Assembly: GCF_036227605.1 (NCBI RefSeq)
Contig: NZ_CP109487.1
Coordinates: 3,112,001 to 3,176,000 of the forward strand
DNA length: 64,000 nucleotides
Direction of reading: 5' to 3'
Source: Streptomyces sp. NBC_01439
Lineage (GTDB): Bacteria; Actinomycetota; Actinomycetes; Streptomycetales; Streptomycetaceae
Made by a program: the position numbers and the translations under genes. Shown piece by piece: positions 16,351 through 24,378 of the stretch. Below the pieces are notes generated by a model. That model saw only the letters and a program-made list of their open reading frames with translations. It was not told where the DNA came from and did no database searches. Position 1 is the first letter of the stretch. Each line of letters starts with the position of its first letter.

Positions 16351-16384
16351 TGAACACGTTCAGCCAGATTGCTGAACGTGTTCA
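16351..16384. promoter_or_regulatory. Perfect 14-bp inverted repeat made of two TGAAC-nn-GTTCA palindromes
   Basis: TGAACACGTTCAGC (16351-16364) and GCTGAACGTGTTCA (16371-16384) are exact inverted copies with a 6-base spacer. Each half is itself a TGAAC/GTTCA dyad, with centres 22 bp apart (about two helical turns), as in paired TetR-type operators. It sits in the 79-base gap upstream of the small membrane protein and just after the end of the polyamine-binding protein gene, so a terminator role is also possible. Confidence 0.55.
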
Positions 16385-16406
16385 ATACCTGCCGTCGGGT
16401 GCGCGG

Positions 16407-17585
16407 TCAGAGTCCGACGATCGCGTTCCAGCGCTTGGCGAGGGAACGGCGTTCGGCCGAGGAGATGTCCCGGGCCACGACCAGCCGCTTGCGCATGTCA
16501 TCGTCCGGGAAGATCAGCGGGTTCTCGGCCAGTTCGGCGGTCTCCTGGTCGTCGGAGGCGGCCAGGACCTCGCGGGCGGCCGGAACGGGGCAGACGTAGT
16601 TGACGGAGGCGGCGAGCGAGGCGGCCACCTCGGGCGCGTAGTAGTAGTCGATGAGGGCCTCGGCGTTCGCCTTGTGCCGGGCCAGGTTGGGGACGAGCAG
16701 GCTCTCGGCCCAGAGTTCTGCCCCTTCCTCCGGGACGACGAACTCGATGTCCGGGTTGTCGGCCTGGAGCTGGATGGCGTCACCGGAGTAGGCCTGGCAG
16801 GCGAGGACATCGCCCTTGCTCAGATCGGAGGTGTAGTCGTTGCCGGTGAACCGGCGGATGTGCTTCTTCTTCACCATGTTCTCGACCTGGTCGCACATCC
16901 GGTGGAAGTCGGACTCGGTCCAGCGGGTGACGTCCACACCGTTGCCCTGCATGAGCAGCGCGAAGGACTCGTCGAGTCCGGAGAAGAGGGTGACCTTGCC
17001 CGCCAGGTCCGGCTGCCACAGGTCCTTGATCGACTTGATCTCCCGCCCCAGGGCCTTGCGGTTGTAGGCGATGCCGGTGATGCCCGACTGCCAGGGGACG
17101 GTGTGCAGGCGACCCTCGTCGAAGGCGGGGGAACGCAGTTGCGGGTCGAGGTGCCGGGCCACGTTGGGCTGGGCCGACCGGTCCAGCTTCTGGGCCCAGC
17201 CCAGGTGGACGAAGCGGGCGGCCATCCAGTCGCTGACCACGATCAGGTCGTGGCCGGTCTCCTGGCGGTTCATCAGGGCCGGGCTGACCTTGCCGAAGAA
17301 CTCGTCGTTGTCGTTGATCTCCTCGGTGTACCGGACCTCGATGCCGGTCCGCTCCGAGAATGCCTCCAGCGTCGGGCGGCGCTCCTCGTCCTCCTCGTCG
17401 GTGTCGATGTACAGCGGCCAGTTGGAGAACACGACGCTGCGGTCCCGCTCCGAACGGTCCGGACCCTCGCGCCCTTCCTCGGGAACGTAGGCGGCGGGCA
17501 CGCCGCAGCCGGTGAGGGCGGCCGTGAGGCCCGCGGCACCGAGGCCGTACAGCGCAGAACGGCGGGAGAAGGCGAGTTCGGGCAT
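16407..17585 (-). CDS. Second polyamine-binding lipoprotein (PotD-like, orphan)
   Basis: 392 residues, spermidine/putrescine-binding fold closely resembling the PotD at 4394-5644 (shared RRFTGNDYTSDL and KGD blocks). Export signal: RR near residue 8, hydrophobic core, lipobox LTGC with Cys about residue 27, so a Tat-type lipoprotein. ATG 17585 has GAGG at good spacing; an ATG at 17627 would place the start inside an inverted repeat. No permease or ATPase genes are adjacent, so it may feed the PotABC system at 1.4-4.3 kb or another importer. Lies 3' of an aldehyde dehydrogenase gene. Confidence 0.9.
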   Translation of the reverse strand: MPELAFSRRSALYGLGAAGLTAALTGCGVPAAYVPEEGREGPDRSERDRSVVFSNWPLYIDTDEEDEERRPTLEAFSERTGIEVRYTEEINDNDEFFGKVSPALMNRQETGHDLIVVSDWMAARFVHLGWAQKLDRSAQPNVARHLDPQLRSPAFDEGRLHTVPWQSGITGIAYNRKALGREIKSIKDLWQPDLAGKVTLFSGLDESFALLMQGNGVDVTRWTESDFHRMCDQVENMVKKKHIRRFTGNDYTSDLSKGDVLACQAYSGDAIQLQADNPDIEFVVPEEGAELWAESLLVPNLARHKANAEALIDYYYAPEVAASLAASVNYVCPVPAAREVLAASDDQETAELAENPLIFPDDDMRKRLVVARDISSAERRSLAKRWNAIVGL

Positions 17586-17610
17586 GGGCACAGCCTCGGC
17601 GAACGCGAGG

Positions 17611-17645
17611 GGGCGGGCAATAGACATGTTGTCTACTGCCCGCCC
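17611..17645. promoter_or_regulatory. Long inverted repeat between aldehyde dehydrogenase and orphan potD (operator or terminator)
   Basis: Two 16-base arms (17611-17626 and 17630-17645) pair with a single mismatch around a 3-base centre; the core is TAGACA/TGTCTA. On the minus strand a TTGACG hexamer lies just upstream, so the dyad would overlap the -10 region of a promoter for the binding-protein gene. It also follows the aldehyde dehydrogenase stop by 32 bases and could act as its terminator, but no T-run follows. Confidence 0.5.
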
Positions 17646-17677
17646 CGTCAACGCTGTGCTGTGATCGATGCGGCCGA

Positions 17678-19117
17678 TCAGCCGTCGAGCGAGGTCATCA
17701 CGTGCTTGATGCGCGTGTAGTCCTCGAAGCCGTAGGCGGAGAGGTCCTTGCCGTAGCCGGACTTCTTGAAGCCGCCGTGCGGCATCTCGGCGACGAGCGG
17801 AATGTGGGTGTTGATCCACACGCAGCCGAAGTCGAGGTTCTTGGACATCCGCATCGCGCGGCCGTGGTCCTTGGTCCAGACGGAGGAGGCGAGGGCGAAC
17901 TCGACGCCGTTCGCGTACTCCAGGGCCTGACCCTCGCTCGCGAAGGACTGGACGGTGATGACGGGGCCGAAGACCTCGTTCTGGATGATCTCGTCGTCCT
18001 GCTTGAGGCCGGAGACCACGGTCGGGGCGTAGAAGTAGCCCTTCTCGCCGACCTGGTGGCCACCCGCCTCGACCTTGGCGTGAGCGGGGAGGCGCTCGAT
18101 GAAGCCCGCGACCTGCTTGAGCTGGTTCGGGTTGTTCAGCGGGCCGTACAGCACGTCCTCGTCGTCCGGCTGGCCGGTCTTGGTGTCGGTGGCGGCCTTG
18201 GCGAGCGCGGCCACGAACTCGTCGTGGATCGACTCGTGCACGAGCACGCGGGTCGCAGCGGTGCAGTCCTGGCCGGCGTTGAAGTAGCCGGCGACCGCGA
18301 TGTCCTCGACGGCCTTGGCGATGTCGGCGTCCTCGAAGACCACGACCGGGGCCTTGCCGCCGAGCTCCAGGTGGACGCGCTTGACGTCCTTGGAGGCGCT
18401 CTCGGCGACCTGCATGCCCGCACGCACCGAGCCAGTGATGGACGCCATCGCCGGGGTGGAGTGCTCGACCATGGCCTTGCCGGTCTCGCGGTCACCGCAG
18501 ACGACGTTGAATACGCCCTTGGGCAGCACGGAGTCGATGATCTCCGCCATCAGGACGGTGGAGGCCGGGGTGGTGTCCGAGGGCTTGAGCACGACGGTGT
18601 TGCCCGCCGCGATGGCCGGGGCGAACTTCCACACGGCCATCATCATCGGGTAGTTCCACGGCGCGACCTGGGCGCAGACGCCGACCGGCTCACGGCGGAT
18701 GATCGAGGTCATCCCCTCCATGTACTCGCCGGCCGAGCGGCCCTCCAGGAGCCGTGCGGCACCCGCGAAGAAGCGGATCTGGTCCACCATCGGGGGCAGC
18801 TCCTCGCTGGCCGTGAGGGCCAGCGGCTTGCCGGTGTTCTCCGACTCGGCGGCGACGAGCTCGTCCGCGCGCGCCTCGAAGGCGTCCGCGATCTTCAGCA
18901 GGGCCTTCTGGCGCTCCGCGGGGGTGGTGTCGCGCCAGCCCGGGAAGGCGGCCGCGGCAGCGGCCATGGCGGCGTCCACATCGGCCTGGCCCGAGAGCGG
19001 GGCGGTGGCGTACACCTCGCCGGTGGCCGGGTTGACCACCTCGGTGGTCCGCCCGTCGGCGGCGTCCTTGAACTCCCCGCCGATGTAGTTGCGCAGACGA
19101 CGCAGTTCGGTGGTCAC
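17678..19117 (-). CDS. Aldehyde dehydrogenase, gamma-aminobutyraldehyde dehydrogenase-like (second copy)
   Basis: 479 residues from GTG 19117 (GGAG eleven bases upstream; an ATG at 19165 is an alternative). Catalytic Glu251 (HLELGGKAP) and Cys285 (NAGQDCTAATR). Similar to the copy at 5714-7231. Placed between an orphan polyamine-binding protein and, divergently, an Lrp/AsnC regulator plus a class III aminotransferase, so it probably oxidises the amino-aldehyde made by that aminotransferase from putrescine or cadaverine. Confidence 0.88.
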   Translation of the reverse strand: MTTELRRLRNYIGGEFKDAADGRTTEVVNPATGEVYATAPLSGQADVDAAMAAAAAAFPGWRDTTPAERQKALLKIADAFEARADELVAAESENTGKPLALTASEELPPMVDQIRFFAGAARLLEGRSAGEYMEGMTSIIRREPVGVCAQVAPWNYPMMMAVWKFAPAIAAGNTVVLKPSDTTPASTVLMAEIIDSVLPKGVFNVVCGDRETGKAMVEHSTPAMASITGSVRAGMQVAESASKDVKRVHLELGGKAPVVVFEDADIAKAVEDIAVAGYFNAGQDCTAATRVLVHESIHDEFVAALAKAATDTKTGQPDDEDVLYGPLNNPNQLKQVAGFIERLPAHAKVEAGGHQVGEKGYFYAPTVVSGLKQDDEIIQNEVFGPVITVQSFASEGQALEYANGVEFALASSVWTKDHGRAMRMSKNLDFGCVWINTHIPLVAEMPHGGFKKSGYGKDLSAYGFEDYTRIKHVMTSLDG

Positions 19118-19244
19118 TACAGCCACACTCCTGATCACATGTCCAACGATTGAGACGAATACCAAGCCTAGCCTCTCGGCGGAGGCTTTCGACAGGCCCA
19201 GACACCACCAACTACGAAATCGGTGAGATCAGAGTCTTCAAACA

Positions 19245-19264
19245 ACGGATTTCATCGATTCCGT
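19245..19264. promoter_or_regulatory. Imperfect dyad upstream of Lrp gene
   Basis: ACGGATT (19245-19251) and ATTCCGT (19258-19264) form an imperfect inverted repeat in a locally AT-richer stretch of the divergent gap between the aldehyde dehydrogenase and the Lrp/AsnC gene. A candidate autoregulatory site, by position only. Confidence 0.3.
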
Positions 19265-19285
19265 CTTGCGGAACAGACGACCCTC

Positions 19286-19789
19286 GTGCACAGTGAGGTC
19301 GTGGTCAGTCGAAGCGCAGATTCCAGGAACAGACAACCGTCCCCTTCGGTCGATGCTGTGTCCCTGGCGATCATCGAGCAACTGCAGGAGGACGGTCGCC
19401 GTCCCTACGCCTCGATCGGCAAGGCCGTGGGCCTCTCCGAAGCCGCTGTGCGCCAGCGGGTGCAGAAGCTGCTCGACCAGGGCGTCATGCAGATCGTCGC
19501 CGTCACCGACCCGCTCACCGTGGGCCTGCGACGCCAGGCCATGGTCGGCATCAACGTCGAGGGCGACCTCGATCCGGTGGCCGACGCTCTGACCGCCATG
19601 GCCGAGTGCGAGTACGTGGTCATGACCGCAGGTTCGTTCGACCTGATGGTGGAGATCGTCTGCGAGGACGACGACCACTTGCTCGAAACGATCAACAAGA
19701 AGATCCGCACGCTCCCCGGCGTGCGATCAACCGAAAGCTTCGTTTATCTGAAGCTGAAGAAGCAGACCTACATGTGGGGAACTCGATAG
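19286..19789 (+). CDS. Lrp/AsnC-family transcriptional regulator
   Basis: About 167 residues from GTG 19286; GTG 19301 and ATG 19223 are in-frame alternatives. N-terminal winged helix-turn-helix (DAVSLAIIEQLQEDGRRPYASIGKAVGLSEAAVRQRV, roughly residues 20-60 in parts) and a C-terminal RAM/ligand-binding domain ending YLKLKKQTYMWGTR. Divergent from the aldehyde dehydrogenase and three bases before the aminotransferase, so likely a local regulator of polyamine catabolism. In S. coelicolor the regulator at this position is, as I recall, one linked to polyamine utilisation. Confidence 0.9.
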   Translation: MHSEVVVSRSADSRNRQPSPSVDAVSLAIIEQLQEDGRRPYASIGKAVGLSEAAVRQRVQKLLDQGVMQIVAVTDPLTVGLRRQAMVGINVEGDLDPVADALTAMAECEYVVMTAGSFDLMVEIVCEDDDHLLETINKKIRTLPGVRSTESFVYLKLKKQTYMWGTR

Positions 19790-19792
19790 CCC

Positions 19793-21154
19793 GTGAGCCA
19801 GGACCTCTCCAAGACCGCATACGACCACCTGTGGATGCACTTCACCCGCATGTCGTCGTACGAGAACGCACCCGTCCCCACCATCGTGCGTGGTGAGGGC
19901 ACCTACATCTTCGACGACAAGGGCAAGCGCTACCTCGACGGTCTCGCCGGACTGTTCGTGGTCAACGCAGGTCACGGCCGCAAGGAACTGGCCGAGGTCG
20001 CCTACAACCAGGCTCAGCAGCTCGCCTTCTTCCCCGTGTGGTCGTACGCCCACCCGAAGGCCGTGGAACTCGCCGAGCGCCTCGCGAACTACGCCCCGGG
20101 TGACCTGAACAAGGTCTTCTTCACCACCGGTGGCGGCGAGGCCGTCGAGACCGCCTGGAAGCTCGCCAAGCAGTTCTACAAGCTGCAGGGCAAGCACACG
20201 AAGTACAAGGTCATCTCGCGTGCGGTCGCCTACCACGGCACCCCGCAGGGCGCCCTGTCCATCACGGGTCTGCCGGCCCTGAAGGCTCCTTTCGAGCCGC
20301 TGGTGCCCGGCGCGCACAAGGTGCCGAACACCAACATCTACCGCGCCCCGATCTACGGCGACGACCCGGAGGCCTTCGGCCGCTGGTGCGCCGACCAGAT
20401 CGAGCAGGAGATCCTCTTCGAGGGCGCCGACACCGTCGCGGCCGTCTTCCTGGAGCCGGTGCAGAACGCCGGTGGTTGCTTCCCGCCGCCGCCCGGGTAC
20501 TTCCAGCGCGTCCGCGAGATCTGCGACGAGTACGACGTGCTGCTCGTCTCCGACGAGACGATCTGCGCGTTCGGCCGCCTCGGCACGATGTTCGCCTGTG
20601 ACAAGTTCGGCTACGTGCCGGACATGATCACCTGCGCCAAGGGCATGACCTCGGGCTACTCCCCGATCGGTGCCTGCATCGTCTCGGACCGCATCGCGGA
20701 GCCGTTCTACAAGGGCGAGAACACCTTCCTGCACGGCTACACCTTCGGCGGACACCCGGTGTCCTCGGCGGTGGCGATCGCCAACCTCGACATCTTCGAC
20801 AAGGAAGGCCTCAATCAGCACGTGCTGAACAACGAGGACGCCTTCCGCACCACGCTGGAGAAGCTGCACGACCTGCCGATCGTCGGCGACGTCCGCGGCA
20901 ACGGCTACTTCTACGGCATCGAGCTCGTTAAGGACAAGGACACCAAGGAGTCCTTCACGGACGAGGAGACGGAGCGCGTGCTCTACGGCTTCCTCTCCAA
21001 GGCGCTCTTCGAGAACGGCCTGTACTGCCGGGCCGACGACCGCGGTGACCCGGTCATCCAGCTCGCGCCGCCGCTGATCGCCGACCAGGGCACCTTCGAC
21101 GAGATCGAAGGAATCCTGCGCTCGGTGCTCACCGAGGCGTGGACCAAGCTGTAA
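19793..21154 (+). CDS. Class III PLP-dependent aminotransferase (polyamine/omega-amino acid type)
   Basis: 453 residues from GTG 19793, three bases after the Lrp gene. Class III features: GLFVVNAGHGRKELAE, TTGGGEAVETAWKLA, VSDETICAFGRLG and the PLP lysine in CAKGMTSGY. Closest in style to putrescine/omega-amino acid:pyruvate aminotransferases, giving an amino-aldehyde for the nearby dehydrogenase. GABA or beta-alanine as amino donor cannot be excluded. A strong terminator follows. Confidence 0.88.
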   Translation: MSQDLSKTAYDHLWMHFTRMSSYENAPVPTIVRGEGTYIFDDKGKRYLDGLAGLFVVNAGHGRKELAEVAYNQAQQLAFFPVWSYAHPKAVELAERLANYAPGDLNKVFFTTGGGEAVETAWKLAKQFYKLQGKHTKYKVISRAVAYHGTPQGALSITGLPALKAPFEPLVPGAHKVPNTNIYRAPIYGDDPEAFGRWCADQIEQEILFEGADTVAAVFLEPVQNAGGCFPPPPGYFQRVREICDEYDVLLVSDETICAFGRLGTMFACDKFGYVPDMITCAKGMTSGYSPIGACIVSDRIAEPFYKGENTFLHGYTFGGHPVSSAVAIANLDIFDKEGLNQHVLNNEDAFRTTLEKLHDLPIVGDVRGNGYFYGIELVKDKDTKESFTDEETERVLYGFLSKALFENGLYCRADDRGDPVIQLAPPLIADQGTFDEIEGILRSVLTEAWTKL

Positions 21155-21190
21155 CCGGGGCCTGAGCCGACCGAGCCGCAGTAGTCCGAC

Positions 21191-21243
21191 CACACGGCCC
21201 GGATCCTCCGTTCGAGTGAGAACGCGGGGGTCCGGGCCGTGTG
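21191..21243 (+). terminator. Hairpin terminator after aminotransferase
   Basis: CACACGGCCCGGA (21191-21203) pairs perfectly with TCCGGGCCGTGTG (21231-21243); three further pairs extend the stem to 16. No T-tract, as usual in Streptomyces. Confidence 0.75.
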
Positions 21244-21339
21244 CTGTCACCATCCAAGACGTTCATCTCTTTACATCTCACTGTGGCGCCAGTGACTTCG
21301 ACCGGCTCCGCTTCGTTCCCTCGGACGGAGGTGTACGCC

Positions 21340-22125
21340 ATGGTGGCTCCACCGGACAATGCCCCGCCTGACAATGACGTCCTGTGGGCTCGGTCCCTGC
21401 ACTACTCCCACGGGGGGTCCCCCCGGACGAAGTCCGGAGGAGGCGCCCCCGCCCTCGTCGAGATCTCCGTCGGTGTCCGTCGGGGCGAGATCCTCGCCCT
21501 GACCGGTCCCCGCGGCAGCGGCAAGACCACTTTGCTCCACTGTCTGTCCGGGCAGCTGCGGCCCCAGCAGGGCGAGGTCTGGTTCAACAGCGTCCCCGTG
21601 CACACCATGAGCGCGGTCGTCCGCGAACGGCTGCGCCGCGACCGGTTCGGCTGGATCGGCCACGAGCCCCAGCTGCTGCCCGAGCTGAAGGTCTGGGAGA
21701 ACGCGGCCCTGCCCCTGCTGCTCGCCGGAGCCTCCCACCGCAGCGCCCGCACGGCCGCCTGCGAATGGTTGGACCGCCTGGACATCGCCGGCTCCGCCCG
21801 AAAGCGCCCCGGCGCCCTGACCCGCGCCGAGTGCCAGCGGGTCGCGCTCGCCCGGGCGCTGGTCAACGAGCCCGCCGTGATCTTCGCCGACGAGCCCACG
21901 GCCCCGCTGCACCGCACCGAGCGGGCCCTGCTGCTCCGCACGCTGACCACCGCGGCCCGCTCCCACGACATCACCGTGCTGCTGGCCACCCATGACGAGG
22001 CCACCGCGGCCGTCGCGGACCGTCGGATCGACCTGCTCGACGGCCGCCTCGCGGGGGCCGCTGCCGCCGCCTCCCCCGTCGCCGACACCACGGAGGACCA
22101 GGCCGCGTGCTCGCTCTCCGCCTAG
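21340..22125 (+). CDS. ABC transporter ATP-binding protein (degenerate signature motif)
   Basis: 261 residues from ATG 21340 with GGAGGTG upstream. Walker A GPRGSGKTT at 56-64, Walker B VIFADEP near 180-186, H-loop ATHDEAT. The normal LSGGQ signature is replaced by LTRAE at 160-164. Resembles the MacB/LolD-type ATPase branch by size and layout. Overlaps the next membrane protein by 19 bases, so the two probably form one transporter or membrane-remodelling unit. Substrate unknown. Confidence 0.85.
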   Translation: MVAPPDNAPPDNDVLWARSLHYSHGGSPRTKSGGGAPALVEISVGVRRGEILALTGPRGSGKTTLLHCLSGQLRPQQGEVWFNSVPVHTMSAVVRERLRRDRFGWIGHEPQLLPELKVWENAALPLLLAGASHRSARTAACEWLDRLDIAGSARKRPGALTRAECQRVALARALVNEPAVIFADEPTAPLHRTERALLLRTLTTAARSHDITVLLATHDEATAAVADRRIDLLDGRLAGAAAAASPVADTTEDQAACSLSA

Positions 22126-23180
22126 CCCGTGGTTCCCGGCCGCTCGTCCAGCTGCGGCGGCTCCTCGTCGCCGCGGCTTCGGCCGGAACCGGATTCCTGC
22201 TCCTCTATGTACTCGCCGGTGCCGTGGCCCGGCCCGCCGGATCGTTCCCTCGCCTGCTGTGGGCCCTGATCCCGCTGGCCGTCACCGTGCACTTCGCCGT
22301 CGTCGTGGCCCGGTCCGACCCCGCGACCCAGCCCCGCGAGGGACTGGACGCCGTCGGGCTGGGACCCGTCCGGCTCATGCTGGCCGCCGCGATCTCCACC
22401 GCCGTCGCCTGCACCCTGGGCAGCGCCGTGGCCCTGGCCGCCTTCCTCCACTTGCGCGGCGAACTGGCAGGGCTGCCGTTCGACGGGACCGGGGCCGAGC
22501 TGCTCCACGCCGACCAGCCGCTGCCGGTGGCGGGCGCCCTCACCCTGTTGGCCCTGATCCCGCTGACCGCCGCGGCCGCCACTGCCCTCGCGCTGCGCCC
22601 GCACCCGCCGCTGGCCCCCCAGACCGGACTGCCCTGGGGCATCGCACTGACCGCCTGCGGGCTCGCCGCCTCCGCGTACGCGGGCCGGGGCGGTGCCGGG
22701 GCGCTCATCGGTTGGTCGCTGACCGCGGTCGGGCTCGCCCTGGCCGGGCCGGGACTCGCCTACGCCTGCGGGAGCCTGGTCCAGGCCGTGCGCCCGGGAG
22801 CGCTGCGGCTGCTGGCCGGGCGGACCCTCCAGGAGGAGGCCCCACGGATCGGCCCGCCGCTGGGAGTGCTCTGCTCGGTGGCCGCAGGTGCCCTGACCGC
22901 GTTCGCCCTGCGCGACCGGGGCGGGCTGCCCGTCCCGCTGGGCCCGCTGACCTGGCCGGCCGTCGCCCTCGTGACCCTGTGCGCCGCCGCGACCCTTCTC
23001 ACATCCGTGGTGGAGGCCCGCCGGGGCCGGCAGCCCGGACGCACGGCCCTGCTCGACCTCGCTGCCCCGTCCAACGTCCTGCGCAGCGCCGCGAGTCTGC
23101 GGGCCACCGCCCTCCTGGCAGTGTGCGTACCGCTCAGCTGGGGTGTGGCGCAGCTGACGTCGTTGGCATTGACCCGCTGA
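22107..23180 (+). CDS. Membrane protein, probable partner permease of the upstream ABC ATPase
   Basis: 357 residues from GTG 22107, overlapping the ATPase gene by 19 bases. Strongly hydrophobic with eight or more predicted spans spread over the whole length and no large extracytoplasmic domain, so it is not a standard MacB/FtsX permease. Very Ala/Leu/Gly-rich. Function can only be inferred from coupling with the ATPase; export or a regulatory membrane role are both possible. Confidence 0.75.
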   Translation: MLALRLARGSRPLVQLRRLLVAAASAGTGFLLLYVLAGAVARPAGSFPRLLWALIPLAVTVHFAVVVARSDPATQPREGLDAVGLGPVRLMLAAAISTAVACTLGSAVALAAFLHLRGELAGLPFDGTGAELLHADQPLPVAGALTLLALIPLTAAAATALALRPHPPLAPQTGLPWGIALTACGLAASAYAGRGGAGALIGWSLTAVGLALAGPGLAYACGSLVQAVRPGALRLLAGRTLQEEAPRIGPPLGVLCSVAAGALTAFALRDRGGLPVPLGPLTWPAVALVTLCAAATLLTSVVEARRGRQPGRTALLDLAAPSNVLRSAASLRATALLAVCVPLSWGVAQLTSLALTR

Positions 23181-23206
23181 TCCGACCAGCCCTTAGGGTG
23201 GGCCGA

Positions 23207-24298
23207 ATGGTCAACCCAGACATCGAGATCGAGACGCTCGCCGAATTCGACCAGGTGGTGGCCCGCGGCTCGCTCAGCGGCTACCGGATCCAGTCGGTCA
23301 ACCTGCTGGAGCGGACCTTCGCGCTGCTGGCCTCCGACACCTCGGCGGCCGTGTTCCTGGGCTGCGCGATGGAGCCCGACGCGGCGGCGAAGGTCCGCGC
23401 CGACGGCGCGCTGGTCTTCCCGCCCGTACCGGACCTGCCGTTCGACCCGTACCGGGGCCTGCTCTACACGCCCGAGGAGCTCTTCACCGGGCTGCCCGAC
23501 GGGTACGAGGCCACCCCCGACGCCGAGGCGTACGCCTGGTTCCAGGAGACGAAGTCCGACGGCGATGTCTTCTCCTCGATGCTCCGTTCCGTCCATGACG
23601 ACGCCATCTCCGACGCCCTCGACGAGCACCTCTGCGGTGTCCGGGTCGTCGGTGTGATGGGCGGCCACGCGATGAGCCGCGGCGGTACGGACTACCGCGG
23701 CGCGGCGGAGCTGGGCCGGGCACTGACCCGGTCCGGGTTGACGGTGGCCACCGGCGGTGGCCCCGGCGCGATGGAGGCTGCCAACCTCGGCGCCTACCTG
23801 GCCCCGGCCCCGGACGAGGCCCTCGCGGAGGCCCTGGAACTGCTGGCCAAGGCCCCCTCCTTCACTCCGTCGGTGTCCGACTGGGCGCGCGCTGTTTTCG
23901 CCGTGCGCGAGCGCTTCCCCGCCGGCGGCGACTCGGTGGGCATCCCGACCTGGTTCTACGGGCACGAACCGCCGAACGCCTTCGCGGGCCACATCGCGAA
24001 GTACTTCGCGAACGCCACCCGCGAGGACGGGCTGCTGGCCCGCTCCACCGCGGGCGTGGTCTTCCTGCCCGGCGCGGCGGGCACCGTCCAGGAGATATTC
24101 GACAACGGGACGCCGAACTACTACGAGTCCCGGGGCGAGCCGGCCCCGATGATCCTGGTCGGCCGCACCCACTGGACCGAGCACCTTCCGGCCTGGCCCC
24201 TGCTCCGGGCACTGGCGCGGGGCCGCGCGATGGAGTCGCGGATCGCGCTCGTCGATTCGGTGGACGAGGTCCCCGGCGTCCTCGCTTCGATGGGCTGA
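23207..24298 (+). CDS. LOG-like Rossmann-fold nucleotide-binding protein
   Basis: 363 residues from ATG 23207 (AGGGTGGG upstream). The central part has the SLOG/LOG-type core: VVGVMGGHAMSR, ATGGGPGAMEAAN (about 180-192) and PGAAGTVQEIF (about 288-298), the last differing from the canonical PGGxGTxxE by Gly to Ala. It is longer than cytokinin riboside monophosphate hydrolases (about 190 residues), with an extra 130-residue N-terminal region. Possible nucleotide hydrolase or nucleotide sensor; exact role unknown. Confidence 0.8.
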   Translation: MVNPDIEIETLAEFDQVVARGSLSGYRIQSVNLLERTFALLASDTSAAVFLGCAMEPDAAAKVRADGALVFPPVPDLPFDPYRGLLYTPEELFTGLPDGYEATPDAEAYAWFQETKSDGDVFSSMLRSVHDDAISDALDEHLCGVRVVGVMGGHAMSRGGTDYRGAAELGRALTRSGLTVATGGGPGAMEAANLGAYLAPAPDEALAEALELLAKAPSFTPSVSDWARAVFAVRERFPAGGDSVGIPTWFYGHEPPNAFAGHIAKYFANATREDGLLARSTAGVVFLPGAAGTVQEIFDNGTPNYYESRGEPAPMILVGRTHWTEHLPAWPLLRALARGRAMESRIALVDSVDEVPGVLASMG

Positions 24299-24328
24299 GC
24301 TCCGGAAGCAACTTCCCGGCCCGTTCTG

Positions 24329-24364
24329 ACGTCTGGCAGAGGTACCGCAAAACCTGCCAGACGT
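24329..24364 (+). terminator. Hairpin between LOG-like gene and DMT transporter
   Basis: ACGTCTGGCA (24329-24338) pairs with TGCCAGACGT (24355-24364), with AGGT/ACCT extending the stem to a short loop. It ends the upstream gene or acts in the leader of the next, whose start is only 15 bases further. Confidence 0.6.
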
Positions 24365-24378
24365 GAACGGAGCCCTTG

